Origin: an uncultured Acetatifactor sp.
GTDB taxonomy: Bacteria; Bacillota; Clostridia; Lachnospirales; Lachnospiraceae
DNA length: 64,000 bases
Direction of reading: 5' to 3'
Assembly: GCA_947594835.1 (NCBI GenBank)
Contig: CANQEH010000008.1
Span: 1 to 64,000 of the forward strand
Positions 44,579-53,609 of this stretch are shown here, one piece after another. Position 1 is the stretch's first letter; each line of letters opens with the position of its first letter. The position numbers and the translations under genes were made by a program. Under the pieces are notes generated by a model that worked only from the letters and a program-made list of their open reading frames with translations, made no database searches and was not told the DNA's origin.

Positions 44579-45346
44579 ATGGATAGAGTGCAGATAGGAA
44601 AACTGCTGGCCCAGGTGCGGCTGGAAAAGGGGCTGACCCAGAAGCAGCTTGCAGAAAGGCTGCACATTTCAGACCGGACGGTCTCCAAGTGGGAGCGCGG
44701 CGCGGGACTGCCGGATATCAGCCTGTTGGAGCCCCTGGCGGAAAGCCTGGATCTGACGGTGGAGGAGCTTTTGCAGGGCAGGCGGCAGGAGAGCCGGGAA
44801 TTTTCGGCCCGGGAGTGGAAAAAGTGGCTGGAGGAAAGCGACCGGGACTTACGGGAAAAAAACGCCCTGGAAAAGCCCAGGAGAAAAAGGCGGGCGCTGT
44901 TTTATGCCGCAGAAGTGATCGTGACGGCGGCAGAGACGTTTGCGCTGGCGTTTTGCAGCGGAAGGCTGGGGGTGACGGGGCAGGATCTGGTGCAGGATCT
45001 GGTCTGCATCCTGATCCCGCTGATTTTCGGCCTCTGGGCCTTTGTGCTCTGGCCGGAGTATCTGCCCGCCTATTACGACGTCATGGAGCTGGGAGATTAT
45101 TACTGCGCAGGGATGAGGCTTCGGATAGGCGGGGTGCGTTTCAACAACCGCAACTGGCCCCATATCCTGCGGGCGTTTCGCTGGTACTGTTTTCTGGTGC
45201 CGGTGTGCTGGCCCCTGTGCTGTGCGGTTCTGTATCTGACGGTGCCGGATGCGGCATGGATGGCTTTGCGGCTGCCGGTGACACTGGCAGTGATCCTGGG
45301 CGGCCTGTTTGTCCCCATTGTGTGGGCAGCCAGAAAATATGCGTGA
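44579..45346 (+). CDS. XRE regulator with C-terminal membrane domain
   Basis: 255 residues. Helix-turn-helix of the Cro/CI type at residues about 7-60 (QKQLAERLHISDRTVSKWERG), a charged linker, then four hydrophobic segments from about residue 105. This matches a common Firmicute layout for a repressor tethered to the membrane. AGGAGG precedes ATG 44579. Converges with asnA and shares a terminator with it. Confidence 0.85.
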   Translation: MDRVQIGKLLAQVRLEKGLTQKQLAERLHISDRTVSKWERGAGLPDISLLEPLAESLDLTVEELLQGRRQESREFSAREWKKWLEESDRDLREKNALEKPRRKRRALFYAAEVIVTAAETFALAFCSGRLGVTGQDLVQDLVCILIPLIFGLWAFVLWPEYLPAYYDVMELGDYYCAGMRLRIGGVRFNNRNWPHILRAFRWYCFLVPVCWPLCCAVLYLTVPDAAWMALRLPVTLAVILGGLFVPIVWAARKYA

Positions 45347-45348
45347 AG

Positions 45349-45386
45349 AAAGGCCTGCGCTTATAAAAGCTGCAGGCCTTTCTTTT
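45349..45386. terminator. Bidirectional terminator between XRE gene and asnA
   Basis: AAAGGCCTGC (45349-45358) and GCAGGCCTTT (45372-45381), with T-rich tracts on both outer sides. The asnA stop codon lies in the loop. Confidence 0.75.
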
Positions 45387-46371
45387 CTGCCTCCGCCATG
45401 ACTTCCTTGGGCCAGAGGGAGCTTTGCACTTCCCCGATGTGGGCTTTCCGCAGGAAGAACATACAGATGCGGGACTGGCCGATGCCGCCCCCGATGGTGT
45501 AGGGCAGTTCCTCCGCCAGCACCGCCCGGTGGAAGGGGAGATCGGCCCTTTCCGGGCAGCCCGCTTTCTGCAGCTGCTCCAACAGCGCTTTTTTGTCCAC
45601 CCGGATCCCCATGCTGGAGAGCTCCAGGGCAATGTCCAATACGGGGTAATAGACGAGGATGTCCGCATTCAGGGACCAGTCGTCATAGTCCGGCGCCCTG
45701 CCGTCGTGGGGCTTGCCGTTTTCCAGCACATCGCCGATCTGCATCACGCAGACCGCGCCCTTTGCCTTGGCAATGTAGTACTCCCGCTCCTTTGGCGTGT
45801 AATCGGGGAACATTTCCTCCAATTCCCTGGTGGTGATGAAGAAGATATCGTGGGGCAGGATTTCCTCGATGTAATCGTACTGGATGGCCAGATATTTTTC
45901 CGTCTTGCGCAGCACCTGATAGACCGTGCGCACGGTATCCTTCAGGGTGTCCAGGCAGCGTTCCTCTTTCGTGATGATTTTTTCCCAGTCCCACTGATCC
46001 ACATAGATGGAGTGGATGTTGTCCGCCACCTCGTCCCGGCGGATGGCGCTCATGTCCGTATAGAGGCCTTCTCCTGCGCTGAAACCGTATTTTTTCAGCG
46101 CGTAGCGCTTCCACTTTGCCAGAGACTGGACGATTTCGCCCTCCCTGCCGTCCTGATACTTGATGTCGAAGGACACGGGGCGTTCCACGCCGTTTAAGTT
46201 GTCGTTCAAGCCCGACGCAGGATCCACAAAAAGCGGGGCGGAAACCCGCAAAAGATGCAGGCGTTCGGCCAGAAGATCCTGGAAGAAGTCTTTTACCGTC
46301 TTAATGGCCACCTGGGTCTCGTAGAGATTCAGACAAGATTTGTAATCCACGGGCAAGATAAAGTTTGACAT
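45361..46371 (-). CDS. asnA: Aspartate--ammonia ligase
   Basis: 336-residue asparagine synthetase A, which makes asparagine from aspartate, ammonia and ATP. It has a class II aminoacyl-tRNA synthetase-like fold. Family segments: LRVSAPLFVDPASGLNDNLNG, SLAKWKRYAL, DMSAIRRDE, HSIYVDQWDWEK and GGGIGQSRICMFFLRKAHIGEVQ. The start at 46371 follows GAAAGGG on the minus strand; the extension to 46416 is not conserved. It is divergent from the SOS-controlled radical SAM gene. Confidence 0.95.
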   Translation of the reverse strand: MSNFILPVDYKSCLNLYETQVAIKTVKDFFQDLLAERLHLLRVSAPLFVDPASGLNDNLNGVERPVSFDIKYQDGREGEIVQSLAKWKRYALKKYGFSAGEGLYTDMSAIRRDEVADNIHSIYVDQWDWEKIITKEERCLDTLKDTVRTVYQVLRKTEKYLAIQYDYIEEILPHDIFFITTRELEEMFPDYTPKEREYYIAKAKGAVCVMQIGDVLENGKPHDGRAPDYDDWSLNADILVYYPVLDIALELSSMGIRVDKKALLEQLQKAGCPERADLPFHRAVLAEELPYTIGGGIGQSRICMFFLRKAHIGEVQSSLWPKEVMAEAEKKGLQLL

Positions 46372-46482
46372 AGTGTTTACCCTTTCCTGGCGCCGTCTAC
46401 ACAGCTTATGCGGCATCCTATATCATTTAACCCTTTTTTTGCTCATTTGGCAACAGGTTTTTCAAAATTTTACCCTTCCTTC

Positions 46483-46533
46483 TTGCCAAAAAAGGACAGA
46501 TGTGCTATCCTTAAATAGAACATATGTTCTATT
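46483..46533 (+). promoter_or_regulatory. Promoter with LexA (SOS) box
   Basis: TTGCCA (46483-46488) and TATCCT (46506-46511) with a 17-base spacer. Starting 3 bases after the -10 is a perfect palindrome TAGAACATATGTTCTA (46516-46531; symmetric over 46514-46533), which matches the Gram-positive LexA consensus GAACn4GTTC. LexA bound here would block transcription start of the DNA-repair gene at 46554. Confidence 0.85.
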
Positions 46534-46553
46534 ATCCAAAGGGGAGGAAAAGC

Positions 46554-47909
46554 ATGATGGAATATCTGGCGCTGGGCGGAGGGCAGTCCCTGACGGAAAA
46601 GCTGCAGATCCTGACGGATGCGGCCAAGTACGACGTGGCCTGCACCTCCAGCGGCGTGGAGAGGAAGGGCAATGGGCGGGACATGGGAAACAGCATCGCC
46701 GCGGGCATCTGCCACAGTTTTTCCAGCGACGGCAGATGTATCTCCCTCTTGAAGATCCTGCTCACCAACGAGTGCATTTACGATTGCAGATACTGCCAGA
46801 ACCGCTGTTCCAATGACCTTCCCCGGGCGACCTTCACCCCGGAGGAGGTCTGTACCCTGACCATGGAATTTTATCGGCGCAATTATATCGAAGGGTTGTT
46901 TTTGAGCTCCGGCATCTTAAGGGATCCCACGTTTACCATGGAATTGCTCTATCGAACCCTGTGGCTGCTTCGGAACAGATACCGCTTCCGCGGGTATGTC
47001 CATGTCAAGGCCATCCCCGGCGCAGAGCCTGAGCTGATCCGGCGCACCGGCTTTCTGGCGGACCGGATGAGCGTGAACCTGGAGCTTCCCACGGCGGCGG
47101 GGCTGAAAGCGCTGGCGCCGAACAAACACCGGAAGAGCATCCTGACGCCCATGCGGCAGATCCAGTCCGGGATTCTGGCCAACCGAAACGAACTGGCCCT
47201 CTATCGGAGCGCGCCCCATTTTGTGAGCGGAGGACAGTCCACCCAGGTGATCGTGGGCGCTACCCCGGAGAGCGACTGGCAGATTCTGAATGTGGCGGAG
47301 AGCCTGTATCAGAAATTTGACTTAAAGCGGGTGTTTTACTCTGCCTTTGTGAATGTGACGGGGGACAAGGCCCTGCCTGCCCTGCCCGGCGGGCCGCCCC
47401 TCCTGCGGGAGCACAGGCTGTATCAGGCGGACTGGCTGCTGCGCTTTTACGGGTTTCGGGCCTCGGAGCTTTTGGACGAGGAAAGGCCCTATTTCAACGT
47501 GCTGCTGGATCCCAAGGAGGACTGGGCCGTGCGCCATCTGGAGTGCTTCCCGGTGGAGGTAAACCGCGCTCCACTTGAGCAGCTTCTCCGGGTGCCGGGG
47601 ATCGGCGTAAAGAGCGCCAGGCGGATCGTAGCGGCCAGACGCAGCGCAGCCCTGGGCTTTCACGACCTGAAAAAGATCGGGGTGGTGTTAAAGCGGGCAG
47701 TCTATTTCATTACCTGCAGCGGCAGGCTGATGTACCCGGTGAAGCTGGAGGAGGACGCCATCGTGCGGGGGCTCACCGACGGGAAAGACCGGGTGCAGTT
47801 TGGAAGCGACGGTATGACTTACAGACAGCTGTCCTTATTTGACGATGGCAGCTTTTCCAGGCCGGTCAGCGCTTTGGAGCGGCAGGCGGGCGCCCTGGGA
47901 GAATTATAG
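46554..47909 (+). CDS. Putative DNA modification/repair radical SAM protein (TIGR03916-like)
   Basis: 451 residues. Radical SAM cluster CIYDCRYC (C-x3-C-x2-C) near residue 81, SAM-domain strands to about 330, then a helix-hairpin-helix VPGIGVKSARRIVAARR that would bind DNA. This matches the radical SAM protein usually paired with a TIGR03915-like protein, both with predicted but unproven DNA-repair roles. ATG 46554 follows GGGGAGG. The LexA box above it adds direct evidence for a DNA-damage role. The next gene is its usual partner, 58 bases on. Confidence 0.9.
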   Translation: MMEYLALGGGQSLTEKLQILTDAAKYDVACTSSGVERKGNGRDMGNSIAAGICHSFSSDGRCISLLKILLTNECIYDCRYCQNRCSNDLPRATFTPEEVCTLTMEFYRRNYIEGLFLSSGILRDPTFTMELLYRTLWLLRNRYRFRGYVHVKAIPGAEPELIRRTGFLADRMSVNLELPTAAGLKALAPNKHRKSILTPMRQIQSGILANRNELALYRSAPHFVSGGQSTQVIVGATPESDWQILNVAESLYQKFDLKRVFYSAFVNVTGDKALPALPGGPPLLREHRLYQADWLLRFYGFRASELLDEERPYFNVLLDPKEDWAVRHLECFPVEVNRAPLEQLLRVPGIGVKSARRIVAARRSAALGFHDLKKIGVVLKRAVYFITCSGRLMYPVKLEEDAIVRGLTDGKDRVQFGSDGMTYRQLSLFDDGSFSRPVSALERQAGALGEL

Positions 47910-47967
47910 GGGAGAGAGTCGCTTCTGCCGGGGACGGATGTCTGCCGGGGCGGGAGGGAGAAAAACG

Positions 47968-48750
47968 ATGTTGATTTATCTGTGCGAGGATTCCCTGGAA
48001 GGAGTGTTCAGCGGGATCTACAAGGCATTTGAGGAGAAAAGGGACAAAAATGACACTGCCCTCGCCCTGCAGGAGGAGCCGCTTTTGTTTGCGGAATACC
48101 AATCGGTGGAGCCGGATGCAGACAGGACAAGAAGGGTGATGAATACCCTGCTTCGCCGTTTTGGGGAGGAGGACGCCCTTTCCCTGTGCCTTGCCCTTTC
48201 CTCGGAGGATCCGGGGAAGGCCCAGGCAGTGTATGGGACGGTGGCGGACGGCCTGCGGAGAAACTGCAGGCCGGGGCATCTCTTTGACAACCTGGCGGAA
48301 AGCACGGTGCACAAGGCCTTTTCTCTGGCCCGGGCAGCCGGAAGGGAACTCCATCATCTGCAGGGTTTTGTGCGGTTTGAAGAGCTGGAGCAGAAGGTGC
48401 TCTACGGGGTCATCGGGCCAAAACACAACCTGGTGACCTTTCTGATGCCTCATTTTGCGGACAGGCTGCCCATGGAGCACTTTCTCCTCTACGACGCGGT
48501 CCGGGATATCTGCGGCGTTCATCCGGCAGGGGCGGCGTGGTATCTGCAAAAGGGCAGCGGGGAGCGCTTCGCGCTGCCGGGCGCGGGCGGCACACTCCGG
48601 CTGTCGGAGGAAGAAAAGCAGTATCAGACGCTGTTTCGGCATTTCTGCCAGGCCATTGCCATTCGGGAAAGATATTGTCCTGAGCTTCAAAAAAAGATGC
48701 TGCCGCTCAGATACCGGGAGTATATGACGGAATGGAAAAAACAATCATAA
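47968..48750 (+). CDS. TIGR03915/DUF4130-like DNA metabolism protein
   Basis: 260 residues. N-terminal YLCEDSLEGVFSGIYKAFEE, the middle HHLQGFVRFEELEQKVLYGVIGPKHNL (seen in pieces), then FADRLP and a C-terminal AIAIRERYCPELQKKMLPLRYREYMTEW: features of the DUF4130 family, distantly related to uracil-DNA glycosylase folds. Partner of the radical SAM protein upstream and probably in the same SOS operon. GGGAGGGAG precedes ATG 47968; the frame upstream to 47839 overlaps the radical SAM gene and is not conserved. Confidence 0.87.
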   Translation: MLIYLCEDSLEGVFSGIYKAFEEKRDKNDTALALQEEPLLFAEYQSVEPDADRTRRVMNTLLRRFGEEDALSLCLALSSEDPGKAQAVYGTVADGLRRNCRPGHLFDNLAESTVHKAFSLARAAGRELHHLQGFVRFEELEQKVLYGVIGPKHNLVTFLMPHFADRLPMEHFLLYDAVRDICGVHPAGAAWYLQKGSGERFALPGAGGTLRLSEEEKQYQTLFRHFCQAIAIRERYCPELQKKMLPLRYREYMTEWKKQS

Positions 48751-48801
48751 AATTGACCAAAAACAGTAGGAAAGAATGAAAATTTTTGTCTAGGAAAACG
48801 A

Positions 48802-48830
48802 TTTACATTTCGCATAATTTTGAATATAAT
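48802..48830 (+). promoter_or_regulatory. Promoter of HPr-like gene
   Basis: TTTACA (48802-48807) and TATAAT (48825-48830) with a 17-base spacer. Confidence 0.6.
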
Positions 48831-48883
48831 GGTTAATCATAAAAAGGAAGGTGTCAGGTGGCACTAAGAAAGGACGGTTGGAA

Positions 48884-49108
48884 ATGGTAAGAACAATACT
48901 CTTGACTCCCGACGAGGTTCAGCACTTTGTGGACGTGACGTCCCGGTGCAATTTTGACATTGACATTTCCTATAACAGGTATGTAGTGGATGCCAAGTCA
49001 TTTTTAGGCGTTTACGGGCTGGATTTCAGAAGCCCGTTGACAGTGTCATATGAGGGGTATAACGCAGAACTGGAGGATCTTTTGAAGAAGCTTTCCAAGG
49101 CGAGCTGA
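48884..49108 (+). CDS. HPr-like protein without the phospho-histidine motif
   Basis: 74 residues. The segment VDAKSFLGVYGLDFRSPLTV matches helix 2 and strands of the HPr phosphocarrier fold. The N-terminal half (TPDEVQHFVDVTSRC) lacks the GLHARPA site, so the usual phosphoryl transfer from Enzyme I is unlikely. Similar single-domain HPr-like proteins occur in clostridia with unknown roles. ATG 48884 follows AAGGA; it has its own promoter and terminator. Confidence 0.72.
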   Translation: MVRTILLTPDEVQHFVDVTSRCNFDIDISYNRYVVDAKSFLGVYGLDFRSPLTVSYEGYNAELEDLLKKLSKAS

Positions 49109-49138
49109 CAGAGGACATACGGCTGCAAACATTTGACT

Positions 49139-49180
49139 CCCTATGTGAGATAGTGTACTATCTTACATAGGGATTTTTTT
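49139..49180 (+). terminator. Rho-independent terminator after HPr-like gene
   Basis: CCCTATGTGAGATAG (49139-49153) and CTATCTTACATAGGG (49158-49172), one G-U pair, then seven T. Confidence 0.85.
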
Positions 49181-49240
49181 GTCAAAAAACGGTTCCGGAC
49201 CGTGGGGCGGGACGGGATCGCGAAAGAGGGTGAAAGACAG

Positions 49241-51919
49241 ATGGCAGGGTTAGAGACACCGCCTGTGCCCGGAGAAAACCCGGAGAAAAGTCAATACGGC
49301 GCTTATGCTGCGCCCTGTCTGCCGGCGCGTAAGCAGGCGGACAACCAGGGGGCGAGCGTCATCCTGCCTCCTGGCGAGATCCGGATCTCTGTCCGGGGGC
49401 TGGTGGAGTTTGTGCTGCGCCATGGGGACATCGACAACCGCAGGCAGGCCGCCCCGGACAATGCCATGCAGGAGGGCGGCAGGATCCACCGCATGATCCA
49501 GCGGCGGATGGGCGCGGACTACAAAGCGGAAGTCCCCTTAAAATATACGCTGCACACCGGGGAGTATGTGCTGGTGGTGGAAGGCAGGGCGGACGGCGTC
49601 ATCCGCCGGGAGGAAACTGCGGTCATCGACGAGATTAAGGGCACCTACCGGGAGCTGTCCCGCCTGAAAGCGCCCCTGCCGCTGCATCTTGCCCAGGCAA
49701 AATGCTATGCATATCTCTATGGCCGGGATCAGGGGCTGGATCAGGTACAGGTGCGGCTCACCTACTGCCACATCCCCACGGAGGAGCTGCGCTATTTTTA
49801 CCAGACCGATACGATGGCGGATCTGGAGGAGTGGTTTCTGGCGCTGATCGCCTCCTATCGGAAGTGGGCGGACTATGCCTGGGAGTGGAGAAAAACCAGG
49901 CAGGCTTCCATCCAGGGGCTCCCCTTTCCCTTTCCCTACCGGGAGGGCCAGAGAGAGCTGGCGGCCCAGGTCTATCGCACCATTTATCACGGAAGGAAGC
50001 TGTACCTGGAGGCGCCCACCGGGGTGGGCAAAACCATGGCCGCCATCTATCCCGCGGTGCAGGCCGTGGGGAAGGGTATGGGAGACCGGATCTTTTACCT
50101 GACCGCTAAGACCATCACCAGAACGGTGGCGGAAGACGCCTTCGCCCTCCTGCGCAGGAAGGGGCTCTGCTTCAAAAGCGTGATCCTTACCGCAAAGGAA
50201 AAGATCTGCTTTATGGAGGAAGCCCGCTGCAACCCGGAGGAATGCCCCTATGCCAAGGGCCATTTTGACCGCGTCAACGACGCCATGTATGATCTGCTCA
50301 CCGGGCAGGAGAGCTTTGGGCGGGAGCAGATTGAGAGCTGTGCGAAAAAACATCGGGTCTGCCCCTTTGAACTGAATCTGGATATGAGCCTGCTGGCGGA
50401 TGCGGTGATCTGCGATTACAACTATCTGTTCGACCCCCATGTGTATTTAAAGCGCTTTTTTGCGGAGAGCGTATCGGGAAACTATCTGTTTCTCATCGAC
50501 GAGGCCCATAATCTGTTAGAGCGGGGGAGGGAGATGTACAGTGCCTCCTTGTGGAAAGAACAGTTTCTGGAAATGCGCCGGGAAATAAAACAGACGCAAG
50601 TGTCAGAAATAGGAAAAGGCAGTATTATTGGGCAGATTTCCATGGATATGTCATCCCTTTCGACGGAAATGTCACAAGATCTGGAGGCGGTTGACCAGAC
50701 GGGTACTGCCCTCGGGAAGGGGCGGGGGACTTCCGGCAGAGGCTTGTGGGAGAAGATCCTCTATCATCTGGAGCGGTGCAACCGGGAGCTGTTAGCCCTG
50801 AAGCGGGAGTGCGGCGAAAGCCGGGTGGCAGAGGGGATCGATCCCTTTGTACAGGCGCTGATGCGGCTGCACGCGGCCATGGACGAATACCTCTCCGAGC
50901 CGGAGGAGAGGCCGCTTCCGATACGGGAACAGCTTTTGGAGTTCTTTTTTGACATCAGCCATTTCCTGGCCATCTATGAGCTGGTGGATGAAAATTACAT
51001 CACATACACCCAGATGGAGGAGGACGGGAGGTTCCTTTTAAAGCTTTTCTGCGTCAATCCCCGGGAGAATCTGAAAAGCTGTATGGGGAAGGGGCGCAGC
51101 GCCATCCTCTTTTCCGCCACTTTCCTGCCCATCCAGTATTACAAACGGCTGCTGGGCGGGGAGCCGCAGGACTATGAGGTGTACGCCACATCGGTGTTCG
51201 ACCCGGGAAAGCGGGGGCTGTTTGTGGCAAGCGACGTGACCAGCAAGTACACCCGGCGATCGGAGGAGGAATACCAAAACATCGCCCGGTATATCGAGGA
51301 AATCGTCAAAAACCGCCACGGCAACTATATGGTCTTCTGCCCCTCCTACGCCTTCTTGCGGGAAATCTATACGCGCTATCTGGAGCGCTACGGCGGGGAG
51401 GAGCGGGTCTGCCTCCTGCAGGGCGAGTCCATGCGGGAGGAGGAGCGGGAGGCGTTTCTGGCTCAGTTTAGGGCAGACAATCAGCTGGAGGCCCTGCAGG
51501 AGAAGGTGGCCTTTGAGATTCAGGTGCAGGATCGGGTGCTCATCGGCTTCTGCGTGCTGGGAGGGATTTTCGGAGAGGGGATCGACTTAAAGAACGATTC
51601 CCTGATCGGCGCAATCATCGTGGGGACGGGGCTGCCCCAGGTCTGTTTTGAGCGGGAGCTGATCAAGGGGTATTTTGACGGCGCGGGGGAGGACGGGTTC
51701 GACTATGCCTACCGCTACCCGGGTATGAACAAGGTGCTCCAGGCCGCGGGGCGGGTGATCCGCACAGTGGAGGACGTGGGCATTGTGGCGCTGTTGGATC
51801 AGCGTTTTCTGCAGCCCGCTTATCGGAAGCTGTTTCCCCGGGAATGGGAGGGGTATGAGACGGTGACGGCGGACACGGTGGCCAAACGGGTGAAACGCTT
51901 CTGGGACGCCTGGCTGTGA
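49241..51919 (+). CDS. RecB-type nuclease fused to DinG/XPD-like DNA helicase
   Basis: 892 residues. Residues about 50-200 form a PD-(D/E)xK nuclease of the RecB/Cas4 type: H83, D118 (GRADGV), E131-I-K133 and Q152-x3-Y156 are all present. The rest is an Fe-S superfamily 2 helicase: Walker A APTGVGKT with K264, cysteines in CFMEEARCNPEEC and CAKKHRVC, DEAH at 420-423 (LIDEAHNL) and motif VI QAAGRVIRTVED. Predicted to unwind and cut DNA during repair. ATG 49241 follows GAGGGTG; GTG 49202 is less likely. Stands alone between two terminator-bounded regions. Confidence 0.88.
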   Translation: MAGLETPPVPGENPEKSQYGAYAAPCLPARKQADNQGASVILPPGEIRISVRGLVEFVLRHGDIDNRRQAAPDNAMQEGGRIHRMIQRRMGADYKAEVPLKYTLHTGEYVLVVEGRADGVIRREETAVIDEIKGTYRELSRLKAPLPLHLAQAKCYAYLYGRDQGLDQVQVRLTYCHIPTEELRYFYQTDTMADLEEWFLALIASYRKWADYAWEWRKTRQASIQGLPFPFPYREGQRELAAQVYRTIYHGRKLYLEAPTGVGKTMAAIYPAVQAVGKGMGDRIFYLTAKTITRTVAEDAFALLRRKGLCFKSVILTAKEKICFMEEARCNPEECPYAKGHFDRVNDAMYDLLTGQESFGREQIESCAKKHRVCPFELNLDMSLLADAVICDYNYLFDPHVYLKRFFAESVSGNYLFLIDEAHNLLERGREMYSASLWKEQFLEMRREIKQTQVSEIGKGSIIGQISMDMSSLSTEMSQDLEAVDQTGTALGKGRGTSGRGLWEKILYHLERCNRELLALKRECGESRVAEGIDPFVQALMRLHAAMDEYLSEPEERPLPIREQLLEFFFDISHFLAIYELVDENYITYTQMEEDGRFLLKLFCVNPRENLKSCMGKGRSAILFSATFLPIQYYKRLLGGEPQDYEVYATSVFDPGKRGLFVASDVTSKYTRRSEEEYQNIARYIEEIVKNRHGNYMVFCPSYAFLREIYTRYLERYGGEERVCLLQGESMREEEREAFLAQFRADNQLEALQEKVAFEIQVQDRVLIGFCVLGGIFGEGIDLKNDSLIGAIIVGTGLPQVCFERELIKGYFDGAGEDGFDYAYRYPGMNKVLQAAGRVIRTVEDVGIVALLDQRFLQPAYRKLFPREWEGYETVTADTVAKRVKRFWDAWL

Positions 51920-52171
51920 CAGGGGAAAACCCAAAGACAGCGGAAATGACAGAGTGGAAATGCCAAAATGACATATGTGTAAATGTGGATAACTTTGTGG
52001 ATTTGTCAGCTTTTCGGGGAATTGACACGGGAAAATGACAGCCGGATTCCTTTTCCCACGAAAAGGCTTCCCGGGGAGAGCAGAAAACGGTACTGAGTTG
52101 GTCAATGGACTTTTTATACTGAAAACTGAAAAGGTAAGGAAAGAAACATGGGAAAGAAATGAAAGAAAGAA
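51920..52171. other. Gene-free stretch upstream of GH13 gene
   Basis: Contains one perfect 9-base match to the DnaA box on the minus strand (TTATCCACA, 51984-51992) and a near match a few bases on (TTGTGGATT). No promoter I can defend and no gene. A single box is not evidence of an origin. Confidence 0.35.
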
Positions 52172-52262
52172 GTGAAACAAAGCAGTGAAATAAAGAAACG
52201 AAACAAAGAAACGAAATGAAGAAGCGCAATAAAGAAGTGAAATAAATACACGAAATAAAGGA
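52172..52262 (+). repeat. Seven tandem 13-bp purine-rich units
   Basis: Units of the type AGTGAAATAAAGA follow each other without a gap from 52172 to 52262, ending 8 bases before the GH13 start codon. Almost no pyrimidines apart from T and a periodic C/T at position 3-4. The array forms the 5' untranslated leader of the next gene. Confidence 0.75.
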
Positions 52263-52270
52263 AAGAGAGG

Positions 52271-53593
52271 ATGAAAAAGATGTGGGCTTATGAAAGTGTG
52301 TTTTATCAGATTTATCCACTGGGGTTCTGCGGGGCGCCCTTTGAGAACGACGGGGTGCTGGAGCATCGGATCTTGAAAGTGCTGGACTGGATCCCTCATA
52401 TGAAAAAGCTGGGGATAAACGCCATCTATTTTTCCCCGCTGTTTGAATCGGATACCCACGGTTACAATACCCGGGACTACCGGAAAGTGGACGTGCGCCT
52501 GGGAACCAATGAGGATTTCAAAAAGGTCTGCAATACCCTTCACGAGAACGGCATCAGGGTGGTGTTAGACGGGGTGTTCAACCATGTGGGCAGAGGGTTC
52601 GGCCCTTTTCTGGATGTGCTGGAAAAAAGGGAGGGGTCTTCCTATGTGAACTGGTTCCACCGCATTGATTTCGGAGGAAATTCCAACTACAACGACGGGC
52701 TCTGGTACGAGGGCTGGGAGGGCAACTATGACCTGGTGAAGCTGAACCTGCGCAATGAGGATGTGGTGCGGTATCTGCTGGAGAGCGTGGGCTTCTGGGT
52801 GGAGGAGTTTGGGATCGACGGGCTCAGGCTGGACGTGGCATACTGCCTGGATGAGAATTTTGTGCGCAGGCTCAGAAGCTACACCCAGGGGCTGAAAGAG
52901 GATTTCTTCCTGGTGGGCGAGATGCTGCACGGGGACTACAACCGCCTGATGGGGGACGGGATGCTGCACTCCGTCACCAACTATGAATGTTACAAGGGGC
53001 TTTACAGCAGCTTAAACAGCAGGAACCTGTTTGAGATCGTCCATTCCTTAAACCGGCAGTTCGGCCCGGAGAACTGGACGCTGTACAAAGGGAAGCATCT
53101 TTTGTCCTTTGCGGACAATCACGACGTGACCAGGGCGGCCAGCATCCTGTCCAACGAAAGGCACCTGCCCCTGATCTATGCGCTCGCCTTCGGGATGCCC
53201 GGGATCCCCTGCGTCTATTACGGGAGCGAGTGGGGCGCGAAGGGGGAAAAGAGCCAGGGGGATCCCGCCCTGCGGCCCTGCTTTGAAGCGCCCCAGTGGA
53301 ATGACTTAAGCAGCTGGATCAGCCTTCTGGCCCGGGCAAAGAGGGAGTCCGAGGCGTTAAACTACGGCGGTTTCCGGTCGGTTCTTCTGACCAACAGCCA
53401 GTGCATCTTTGAGCGGAAGACGGAAAACGAGCGGGTGCTGGTGGCCGTCAATGCGGACGGGGAAGACTATACAGCCCATTTTGACGCGGGATGCGGCCAG
53501 GCGGTGGATCTGATCACGGGGAAGCCCCATGATTTTGGAGGCGGTTCCGTGCTGCCGCCTTACAGCGCGGCCTTTTGGAAGATGGAGCGGTAA
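52271..53593 (+). CDS. GH13 alpha-amylase family glycosidase
   Basis: 440-residue intracellular enzyme (no signal peptide). TIM-barrel motifs: VVLDGVFNHVG (region I), GLRLDVA with the nucleophile Asp (II), LVGEMLHGDY with the acid Glu (III) and FADNHDVTR with the third carboxylate (IV). The short N-terminus and size resemble cyclomaltodextrinase or neopullulanase-like small GH13 members. Probably cleaves maltodextrins. AGGA lies 8 bases before the ATG, at the end of the tandem purine repeat. Confidence 0.9.
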   Translation: MKKMWAYESVFYQIYPLGFCGAPFENDGVLEHRILKVLDWIPHMKKLGINAIYFSPLFESDTHGYNTRDYRKVDVRLGTNEDFKKVCNTLHENGIRVVLDGVFNHVGRGFGPFLDVLEKREGSSYVNWFHRIDFGGNSNYNDGLWYEGWEGNYDLVKLNLRNEDVVRYLLESVGFWVEEFGIDGLRLDVAYCLDENFVRRLRSYTQGLKEDFFLVGEMLHGDYNRLMGDGMLHSVTNYECYKGLYSSLNSRNLFEIVHSLNRQFGPENWTLYKGKHLLSFADNHDVTRAASILSNERHLPLIYALAFGMPGIPCVYYGSEWGAKGEKSQGDPALRPCFEAPQWNDLSSWISLLARAKRESEALNYGGFRSVLLTNSQCIFERKTENERVLVAVNADGEDYTAHFDAGCGQAVDLITGKPHDFGGGSVLPPYSAAFWKMER

Positions 53594-53609
53594 TTTTTTT
53601 CATATGGTG

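Noticed and set aside
51984-51992. DnaA box (TTATCCACA on the minus strand) as a sign of a replication origin
   Set aside because: Only one perfect box, no cluster, no AT-rich unwinding region and no dnaA/dnaN genes nearby.
52172-52262. Tandem repeat considered as a CRISPR array
   Set aside because: Units of 13 bases stand without spacers and there are no cas genes.
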